21,457 nucleotides of DNA from DATBFX01 sp036558305 (lineage in GTDB: Bacteria > Chloroflexota > Chloroflexia > Thermomicrobiales > UBA6265), in the NCBI GenBank assembly GCA_036558305.1, contig DATBFX010000110.1:1-21457 (forward strand). Reading direction: 5' to 3'. The notes under the pieces are model-generated. The model had not been told where the DNA came from. It was given only the letters and a program-made list of their open reading frames with translations, and did not search any database. A program made the translations under genes and the position numbers. Position 1 is the stretch's first letter. Each line of letters starts with the position of its first letter. Below, one piece after another: positions 15,842-21,457 of this stretch.

Positions 15842-16762
15842 CTAATTCCGGCGGGTGCGCGGATCGAGGATCGCGGCGGCCCCGTCGCTAAAGAACTTCA
15901 CGCCGAGGACGGTGACGATGATCGCGATCCCCGGCATCGTCGAGATCCACCAGGCGGTGTCGAGGTATTGCCGACCCTCCGAGATCATGATCCCCCAGCT
16001 CGGCGTCGGCGGTTGCACGCCGAGCCCGAGGAAGGAGAGCGCCGATTCGAGCAGGATCATGCCCGCCACCTGCAACGACGCCAGCACGCCGATCGGCGTC
16101 ATGCAGTTCGGCAGGAGATGACGGAGGATGATCCGCATGTTTCGCGCGCCCGATGCGCGGGCGCTTTCGATGAACTCCCGCTCCTTCAACGAGAGCGCGA
16201 TCCCCCGGACCATCCGCGCGTAGCCCACCCATTGCGTCACCGCCAGGACCAGGATGATGTTCCGGATGTTCGCGCCGAGGAAGGAGAGGATCACGATCGT
16301 CAGGATGATCCCCGGAAACGCCAGGAACACGTCGACGATCCGCATCAGGAGCGCGTCGGTGATCCCGCCGTAGAAGCCGGAGATCACGCCGATCAGCACG
16401 CCGATCGCGGCGGAGCAGACCACGGAGACGATCGCGACCGTTAGCGAGATGCGCGCGCCGTAGACCAGGCGCGTGAAGATGTCGCGCCCGAGTTGATCGG
16501 TTCCCAACAGACTCCCGGGGTAACCGTTGGGGAGCCAGAAGGGCGGCTTCAGCCTGGCCGTGAGATTGACGTCGCGGATGCCCTCGCGCCCGATCACCGG
16601 CGCAAGGATGGCGGCCGCGACGACGACGAGGATGATCGCGGAGCCGACGAGGAGGTCCTTCTGGCGGCGGATGGCTTGCCATCGCCGATGCCAGACCGCC
16701 GATCCCGTCGAGGCGGAGCGGAGCGTGACGGGACGAGCCTGGGTCAAGGGCACGTGACTCAT
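15842..16762 (-). CDS. ABC transporter permease, DppC/OppC type
   Basis: A 306-residue membrane protein with about six transmembrane helices: one near the N-terminus (LLVGSAIILVVVAAAILAPV), a periplasmic stretch ending in LLGTDQLGRDIFTRLVYGAR (the DppC signature region), four or so central helices, and the EAA loop IALSLKEREFIESARASGA that docks with an ABC ATPase. It ends in the usual ILDPRTRRN. The start is uncertain: ATG at 16762 (MSHVPL) or a TTG at 16792 that would add ten residues. It partners the 16811-17731 permease. No ATPase gene follows. Confidence 0.92.
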   Translation of the reverse strand: MSHVPLTQARPVTLRSASTGSAVWHRRWQAIRRQKDLLVGSAIILVVVAAAILAPVIGREGIRDVNLTARLKPPFWLPNGYPGSLLGTDQLGRDIFTRLVYGARISLTVAIVSVVCSAAIGVLIGVISGFYGGITDALLMRIVDVFLAFPGIILTIVILSFLGANIRNIILVLAVTQWVGYARMVRGIALSLKEREFIESARASGARNMRIILRHLLPNCMTPIGVLASLQVAGMILLESALSFLGLGVQPPTPSWGIMISEGRQYLDTAWWISTMPGIAIIVTVLGVKFFSDGAAAILDPRTRRN

Positions 16763-16810
16763 CGGGGCATCACCACCGGTATTCCCCCGCAATCGCGCCG
16801 CCGCCGGTGC

Positions 16811-17731
16811 CTAGCTGATGCGGATGCGCGGATCAATGACCGCGTAGAAGAGATCGACCAGGAGGTTGATGCCGAGGAAGATGACGCCCGCGAGCAACGC
16901 GAGCGCCTGGACGAGCGGGTAGTCGCGCGTGTTGACCGCGTCGATCGTCAGCAGGCCGATCCCGGGCCAAGCGAACACCGTCTCGACGATCACCGCGCCG
17001 CCCAGGAGCCCGCCCAGTTGCAACCCGAGCAACGTGACGAGGGTAATGAACGCGTTTTTCAAGACGTGTCGATGGACGACCACGCGCTCGCGCAGTCCCT
17101 TGGCGCGTGCGGTGCGGACGAACTCCTCGCGCATCACCTCCGAGACGGTCGCGCTGACCATGCTCGCGATGACGCCGACGAGCTGGGCCCCGAGCGTCAG
17201 CACCGGGAGGACGAAGAACTTGGGCGCCCCGTACCCCGACGTCGGCAGGACGTGCCACATCACCGAGAAGACGAGGATCAGCATGATCGCGAACCAGAAA
17301 CTCGGCATCGCGAAGCCGACCAGCGACAACACGCGGACGATGTAGTCGACCGCCGAACCCGGCTTGAGCGCGGCGGCTAATCCGAGCGCCCCTCCGACCA
17401 CGACGGAGAAGACCATGGCAACCGCTGCAAGTTCGATCGTCCGTGGGAGTCGCTGAACGATCAGTTCGGAAACCGGTTGCCGGTGGAAGATCGACATCCC
17501 GAGATCGCCGTGAACCGTCCGCCACACCCAAGTCGCGTATTGCACGTAAAGGGGGCCGCTGAGATGCAGGAGTTTCCGCATCGCTTCGACCTGATCCTGC
17601 GGAGCCCCTGGCTGGAGGAGGGCGCGGGCGGGATCGCCGGGGACGAGGCGGACCATGAAAAAGACCGTGAGGGTGAGGACAAAGAGCGTCAGCACCGTTT
17701 GGATCAGACGACGCACGATGTATTCGACCAC
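16811..17731 (-). CDS. ABC transporter permease, DppB/OppB type
   Basis: A 306-residue membrane protein starting MVEYIVRRLIQTVLTLFVL, which is typical of DppB, followed by VFFMVRLVPGDPAR, the periplasmic LGMSIFHRQPVSELI segment, and the EAA loop EEFVRTARAKGLRERVVVHRHVLKNA. About six membrane helices are visible. The start codon is GTG at 17731 with GGGGAG upstream. With the next gene it forms the channel for the binding protein encoded at 17792. Members import peptides but also oligosaccharides, so the peptide label should not be taken literally in this sugar-like context. Confidence 0.93.
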   Translation of the reverse strand: MVEYIVRRLIQTVLTLFVLTLTVFFMVRLVPGDPARALLQPGAPQDQVEAMRKLLHLSGPLYVQYATWVWRTVHGDLGMSIFHRQPVSELIVQRLPRTIELAAVAMVFSVVVGGALGLAAALKPGSAVDYIVRVLSLVGFAMPSFWFAIMLILVFSVMWHVLPTSGYGAPKFFVLPVLTLGAQLVGVIASMVSATVSEVMREEFVRTARAKGLRERVVVHRHVLKNAFITLVTLLGLQLGGLLGGAVIVETVFAWPGIGLLTIDAVNTRDYPLVQALALLAGVIFLGINLLVDLFYAVIDPRIRIS

Positions 17732-17749
17732 GGGTTTCGCTCCCCGGAG

Positions 17750-17782
17750 GGGCGCGGCCGGCGGTTGTCGCCGGCCGCGCCC
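17750..17782. promoter_or_regulatory. Strong 14-bp stem-loop between the binding-protein and permease genes
   Basis: GGGCGCGGCCGGCG (17750-17763) and its exact reverse complement (17769-17782) flank the loop GTTGT. It sits in the 60-bp gap after the binding-protein stop. No T-run follows on the coding (minus) strand, so it is more likely an RNA-stabilising or partial-attenuation hairpin than a full terminator. Such hairpins commonly raise binding protein over permease output. Confidence 0.7.
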
Positions 17783-17791
17783 GTCTCCGGC

Positions 17792-19441
17792 CTAACCCTG
17801 GATGGAAACACCCTTCATGACGGCTCGCTTGTCCGGTCGCAGGACGAGCCCGCTGACCTTGTTGCTGACGCCGTAGATGTCGACGACGTGATGCTGCCAC
17901 AGGCAGGCGGCTTCGTTCCAGATCAGTGCCTGGGCGTCCTTGTAGTATTGGGCGCGAGCGGCGGGATCGAGCGTCGCCGCCCCCTGGTCCAACAGCTTGT
18001 CGACGTCATGATTCAGGTAGGTGGTGGCGGCGGTGCCTCCGTACTCCGGCTCGGAGTGCGAGTGGAAGAACCAGCGAAGCGGGAAATCGGGATCGGCATT
18101 GACGGCCGAGATGCCCCATTGGAAAAGATTCCAATGCGCGCGATCGTCGGTAATCATCGAAAATGCGGCGTTCATCTCCGGGACCTGGATGTCGATGGTC
18201 ACCCCGATTTGGGCGGCACTGGCGGCGATCGTCTGCGCCAGGTCGCGGCCTTTCGGATAGCGGTCGCCGGGGACGACAAACGTGACCTTTAGCCCGTCGC
18301 CGACGCCCGCGTCTTTGAGGAGCGACTTTGCCTTGTCGGGATCGTAGTCGTACTGCGGCAACCCGTCGTTGAACGCGAAGACCTCCGGTGAGATCGGCGC
18401 GACCTGGCGAATCGCGCCTTGACCGAGGATCGCTTCGATGATCGACTTCATGTCGATGCCGTAGTTGAACGCCTGGCGCACGCGAACGTCGTTGAACGGT
18501 GGCATGGTGCAATTGAAGACGGGATAGAGACTCTCGACCGTCTGCTGTGTCGGCGTCGTAAACCCCCCGTCGTCGGTCAACACCTTGGCCTGGTCGGCAC
18601 TGATCTCGTCACAGATGTGCAGTTCGCCGGCGCGCAGGGCCGCCAGACGGGTCGCGTCTTCGATCACGTGCCGGTACGTCAGTTTCGCCACCTTGGCCGG
18701 TTCGCCCCAGTAGCCGTCGAACGCTTCCATGTAGATGTGGTCGGCCTGGACCCACTCCGTCATGCGAAACGGTCCGGTGCCGATGTTCTCCGGGATCGGC
18801 TTGGAACCGGCGTCGGTGGTCGCCTTGGCCGGCATGATGTAGGTGAGCAAGAGGCTGCTCAGCATGGCGCCGAACGGTTCCGCGGTCTTGATCTGGACGG
18901 TGTAATCGTCGACGACCACCGTCTCCGCAATCGCCCCGGTCGGGTAGAGGATTGGCCCCATCGGCGCCCCGACGTCCGGGTTGGTCCAGCGATCCATCGT
19001 CACCTTGACCGACTCGGCGTTGAACGGTTCGTCGTTGTGGAACTTGACGCCCTGCCGCAGCTTGAACTCCCAGGTTAGCGGATCGGGGTTGCTCCACGAC
19101 TCGGCCAGGACCGGGACGAAGTCGCCCGCCTTTTCGGGTTGGTCGATCAGGGTCTCGTAGTTCTGGAAGTTGACGGCGATGTCCGACACGCTTCCGGTCA
19201 GCGTCGGGTCCTGCGCGATGATGCCGTTCTTCAGGCTGACGACGACCTCGCCGCTGGCTTGGTTGCGTCCGCGGAGGAACGCCGGCGCCTGCCCACCCGA
19301 GGCGGCCGAGGCGTGGCGGCCGAGCGCCACTCCGGCCGTCGCGGCGACACCGGCAGAGCCGGCGCCTTGGAGGAGATGGCGACGACTCAACGACCCGCCT
19401 GCCGCGGTACGAGAATCGTTCGGAGTCCGACGCTGGTTCAT
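17792..19441 (-). CDS. ABC transporter substrate-binding protein, SBP family 5, Tat-exported
   Basis: A 549-residue cluster C (SBP_bac_5) binding protein. The N-terminus has a twin-arginine signal: SLSRRHLLQ (R20, R21), a moderately hydrophobic AGSAGVAATAGVALG and an ASA-type cleavage region around 44-47. The mature part shows family landmarks: YETLI, VPVLAESWSNPDPLTWEFKLRQGVKFHNDEPFNA, GTGPFRMTEW, NDVRVRQAFNYGID and RWFFHSHSEPEYGG. GGGAGG precedes the ATG by 6 nt. It captures the island's substrate outside the membrane. It is the first gene of the operon with both permeases and the SDR, and its promoter carries operator copy 3. Tat export implies folding before export. Confidence 0.93.
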   Translation of the reverse strand: MNQRRTPNDSRTAAGGSLSRRHLLQGAGSAGVAATAGVALGRHASAASGGQAPAFLRGRNQASGEVVVSLKNGIIAQDPTLTGSVSDIAVNFQNYETLIDQPEKAGDFVPVLAESWSNPDPLTWEFKLRQGVKFHNDEPFNAESVKVTMDRWTNPDVGAPMGPILYPTGAIAETVVVDDYTVQIKTAEPFGAMLSSLLLTYIMPAKATTDAGSKPIPENIGTGPFRMTEWVQADHIYMEAFDGYWGEPAKVAKLTYRHVIEDATRLAALRAGELHICDEISADQAKVLTDDGGFTTPTQQTVESLYPVFNCTMPPFNDVRVRQAFNYGIDMKSIIEAILGQGAIRQVAPISPEVFAFNDGLPQYDYDPDKAKSLLKDAGVGDGLKVTFVVPGDRYPKGRDLAQTIAASAAQIGVTIDIQVPEMNAAFSMITDDRAHWNLFQWGISAVNADPDFPLRWFFHSHSEPEYGGTAATTYLNHDVDKLLDQGAATLDPAARAQYYKDAQALIWNEAACLWQHHVVDIYGVSNKVSGLVLRPDKRAVMKGVSIQG

Positions 19442-19498
19442 CGTACGCCTCCCTAGCCGAGGACGGTCAGACGACCGGTCCGCGAACATTCCGAAATA

Positions 19499-19517
19499 CA
19501 TGAAACTCCGTTTCGTG
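19499..19517. promoter_or_regulatory. Operator copy 3: CATGAAAC-TCC-GTTTCGTG
   Basis: The most symmetric copy of the shared palindrome (perfect GAAAC-TCC-GTTTC core). It lies 11 bp downstream of the -10 box of the binding-protein promoter, as at the other two promoters, about 8 kb away from them. Confidence 0.78.
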
Positions 19518-19528
19518 ATATTGAAGTA

Positions 19529-19557
19529 ATTATAGGATCGCCGTCCAACGGTGTCAA
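19529..19557 (-). promoter_or_regulatory. Consensus sigma-70 promoter of the transport operon
   Basis: On the minus strand TTGACA (19557-19552), 17-bp spacer, TATAAT (19534-19529): a perfect consensus promoter. Such strength fits abundant binding protein and implies tight repression, supplied by operator copy 3. The rest of 19558-19629 holds no gene. Confidence 0.85.
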
Positions 19558-19629
19558 CCGCCTCACCGCGCGACGGCGCCCGTCCGCCCCCTCCGTAGCG
19601 CGTCCAATTTCCAACCCAAGGCGAGCGAT

Positions 19630-20817
19630 CTAGAAGCGTTCGTAGAGGAACGGCAGCGCGGACGGAAACATCGACCGCATCGCGGCGCGGACCGGCACGG
19701 ACGGCGCGCCCCATCCGCGAATGGGGAAGTCGTCCGGGTCGTAGCCGCCGTAGACGAGCGCAGAGATGGCGTCGCTGGTCAGCTCGCAGTCGGCATCGGC
19801 GACGGGCGCAATCCGCAACGTGCCGCCTTCGGAGGCGAACTGGAACGTCCCTTCGTTCCAGGGGCACCAGCGGTCGGCGATGCGGGCGGTAAAGCGACCC
19901 GGTCCGGCTCGCATGCCGTTCAGGGCGTCGAGGGAGACGATTCGGGCCATCGGCGTCAGGCGCACGGGCGGGTTCGGGAACCCGATCGCGGCTCGCAGGT
20001 CGAACAACCAGGTCTCCAGGCGGTCGGTCGGCGGCAAAACCACCGAGATCGTCGCGACCTGTTCGGCGTGGCGACCCAACCACTGCAGGAGCAGGTACTT
20101 GCCGACGCCGGTGGCGAAAAACTCGTCGGCGCAAAGTTCTCCCCCGAATCGGCTGATCGTGTAGGTCATCGCACCCGCGATCGCCCCATCGAGACGGGCA
20201 AAGGCGAGCCAAGCCTCAGAACCGTCTCGCCAGTACCCGGAGAACGCCGGGTCGGCGAGCGCGAAGCCGTGCACCGCGGGCTGGAGCGACGAGAGGTAGG
20301 CTCGGTACCCGTCAAGCCCGTCCCGGAACCGGACGCGTTCGACCTCACCCGGCAACGACTGGCGGCCGAGTTGCGCAAGTCGCGGCGGATCGATCTGGAT
20401 CAGCGCGACGTTTGGAAAGCCGACGAAGCCGAACGGGGCGTAGAACGACTCGCGCGACGGGTGGAGCGCGGCGACGACCTGACCACGCTCGCGCATCTCC
20501 TCCAGCACTCGAGCGATAACCTGGGTTTGGTATCCCCGCCGGCGCGCGCCGGGATCGGTGGCGACGAACGCGATCCCCGCGCCTGGCACAATGTTGCCGC
20601 TCACCGCCTGCGTCAGCGGAACGCTCGTTGCCGTCGCCACGGGATTGCCGTCGTCGAAGAGGACGAAGACCTGACAGTTCGCCAGATAGGAAGGGTGACT
20701 GATCCAGTTGTCCGGTTCGGCCGCGCCTGCGGAGCCGTCGAAGGCGTAAGAGCGGAGCGGGAACGACATCGTGAAGAGTTCTTCTCCCCGCGCTTCCCGG
20801 ATGACGATGTCGCCCAT
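19630..20817 (-). CDS. Eis-like GNAT family N-acetyltransferase
   Basis: The 395-residue length and plan match the Eis group: an N-terminal GNAT domain (1-150) with the acetyl-CoA loop ATDPGARRRGYQTQVIARVL (92-96 being RRRGY), a Tyr in SFYAPFGF (Y126) at the place of the general acid, a second GNAT-like domain, and a C-terminal SCP2-like domain ending LPFLYERF, whose terminal Phe carboxylate acts as base in Eis. Eis acetylates amines, including aminoglycosides; the substrate here is unknown. GGGGAGG lies upstream of the ATG. It follows the oxidoreductase remnant by 23 bp and may share its old promoter. No copy of the island palindrome is seen, so it is probably outside the regulon. Confidence 0.85.
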   Translation of the reverse strand: MGDIVIREARGEELFTMSFPLRSYAFDGSAGAAEPDNWISHPSYLANCQVFVLFDDGNPVATATSVPLTQAVSGNIVPGAGIAFVATDPGARRRGYQTQVIARVLEEMRERGQVVAALHPSRESFYAPFGFVGFPNVALIQIDPPRLAQLGRQSLPGEVERVRFRDGLDGYRAYLSSLQPAVHGFALADPAFSGYWRDGSEAWLAFARLDGAIAGAMTYTISRFGGELCADEFFATGVGKYLLLQWLGRHAEQVATISVVLPPTDRLETWLFDLRAAIGFPNPPVRLTPMARIVSLDALNGMRAGPGRFTARIADRWCPWNEGTFQFASEGGTLRIAPVADADCELTSDAISALVYGGYDPDDFPIRGWGAPSVPVRAAMRSMFPSALPFLYERF

Positions 20818-20840
20818 TCGTCGCCCTCCCCATTGCCCCC

Positions 20841-21060
20841 CTACCAGGACTGCGGATCGGGAACGGCGAGGAGCGCGCCACCTTGCGCAGTCGACTCGTC
20901 GGCAAGGATGCCCAGCAACGTGAAGTCGAGCCCGCGGTAGACATCGAGCGGCCCCGGAATCCCCCCCGGACGGCGGGCAGGAAATCGGCCATCATCCGAG
21001 GATTGGCGCCCTCGATGCCGGGAACCGGTTCGTACGATTCTCCGAGGTAATCCACCCTAA
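20841..21060 (-). pseudogene. C-terminal remnant of a Gfo/Idh/MocA-type oxidoreductase, frameshifted and truncated
   Basis: Read leftward, one frame gives DYLGESYEPVPGIEGANPRM and then MADFLPAVRGG, and stops making sense at a run of seven G (near 20962-20968). The next frame (-1) continues PGPLDVYRGLDFTLLGIL and ADESTAQGGALLAVPDPQSW to a TAG at 20841. The ending pattern DVY.....T..., S...GG..V..PD is that of Gfo/Idh/MocA C-termini. The upstream two thirds are gone, replaced by the sequence leading to the transposase at 21140. The homopolymer shift could be a real mutation or a sequencing slip; the truncation is real in either case. The right boundary is approximate. Confidence 0.65.
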
Positions 21061-21139
21061 GCTTGTGATTTAACCCCAGCGGCCACGTGGAGTTGGCGCG
21101 GTGGCGGTCGCGTGGCGGCTGATGGCAGACTCCTCCTCC

Positions 21140-21457
21140 ATGAGCAAGCCTTGCCCCGCGGCGACCGCCCTGCGTGACTTCCGCGACGACTTCTACGCGT
21201 GCCTTGATCGGCGCGCCGACGCCCTGTTCGAGCTGACCGACGCGCTGGTGACCGCGGGGCCGTTGCCCTCGCTGGCGTACCTCAGTTGCGCCCCCGCGCA
21301 TCGCCGTGGCTGGGGCAGCCTCTACGCCGCGCTCACCGAAGGCCGGCTCGATCTGCCCCAGCTGCGGGCGCTCGTCGCCCAGCACCCCCTGGACGGGGGC
21401 GAGCCGGTCTACGCGGTGGACGCGAGCACCTGGCCCCGCTGCGACGCCGAGGCCAGT
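21140..21457 (+). CDS. Transposase, N-terminal part (runs off the right edge)
   Basis: An open frame from ATG 21140 (MSKPCPAATALRDFRDDFY) continues to the end of the window: 106 residues, including LDRRADALFELTDALVTAGP and HRRGWGSLYAALTEGRLDL. It ends in GEPVYAVDASTWPRCDAEAS, where the Asp of VDAS is the likely first catalytic residue. This is the start of a DDE transposase group common in high-GC Actinomycetota and Chloroflexota, distantly like IS701. The element's end must lie between about 21050 and 21139, within a stretch holding CTTGTGATTTAACCCC, but I cannot place the inverted repeat without the other end. It truncates the oxidoreductase remnant on its left. Confidence 0.75.
   Translation, partial: MSKPCPAATALRDFRDDFYACLDRRADALFELTDALVTAGPLPSLAYLSCAPAHRRGWGSLYAALTEGRLDLPQLRALVAQHPLDGGEPVYAVDASTWPRCDAEAS

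Noticed and set aside
17792..20212. Extended start of the binding-protein gene up to 20212
   Set aside because: The extension would cross the consensus promoter and the operator and overlap the GNAT gene. The ATG at 19441 has GGGAGG and a Tat signal.
1..21457. CRISPR array, tRNA or rRNA genes
   Set aside because: No regularly spaced direct repeats, cloverleaf-like segments or rRNA-like sequence were recognised.

Overview
The window is GC-rich, densely coding DNA. Its gene content (IS701- and IS630-type transposases, Tat-exported peptide/sugar-binding protein, many Gfo/Idh/MocA and TIM-barrel epimerase genes) suggests a Chloroflexota bacterium of the Thermomicrobia/Sphaerobacter kind. That placement is an inference from gene style, not from a marker gene.

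Layout. (1) 1-3776 is a mobile-element graveyard: eroded reading frames at 1-1129, one nearly complete IS701-family element at 1130-2524 flanked by a TTAG duplication, an IS630-type transposase relic at 2536-3111, and unassigned sequence to 3776. (2) 3777-5633 is a small two-way locus. A resolvase-like protein without the usual catalytic residues and a 114-residue protein are transcribed leftward, an XRE-type regulator rightward, with GTCTA repeats on the shared control region. (3) 5889-15050 and 15054-19441 form a catabolic island: a degenerate metallo-beta-lactamase-fold protein, an IclR regulator, a leftward operon (amidohydrolase, class III aminotransferase, enolase-superfamily enzyme), a divergent rightward operon (two Gfo/Idh/MocA oxidoreductases around two xylose-isomerase-like TIM barrels), and a leftward transport operon (Tat-type binding protein, two permeases, SDR). 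(4) 19630-21457 holds an Eis-like GNAT gene, a frameshifted and truncated oxidoreductase remnant, and the 5' part of another transposase gene running off the window.

Main result. Three promoters of the island (for the leftward enzyme operon, the rightward enzyme operon and the binding-protein operon) share one 19-bp imperfect palindrome, CATGAAWC-NCC-GTTTCRYG. In each it lies 10-12 bp downstream of a sigma-70 type -10 box, and each promoter has a 17-bp spacer. This is the geometry of a repressor that blocks initiation, and the palindrome is of the kind used by IclR-family proteins. I infer that the IclR protein at 6652-7485 controls import and breakdown of one substrate through these three sites. 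The enzyme set has oxidoreductases and TIM-barrel isomerase/lyase-type proteins but no kinase, glycoside hydrolase or aldolase. This resembles known oxidative routes for levoglucosan, 3-keto-glycosides and C-glycosides, so an oxidised sugar or glycoside is a reasonable guess; the substrate cannot be read from the sequence.
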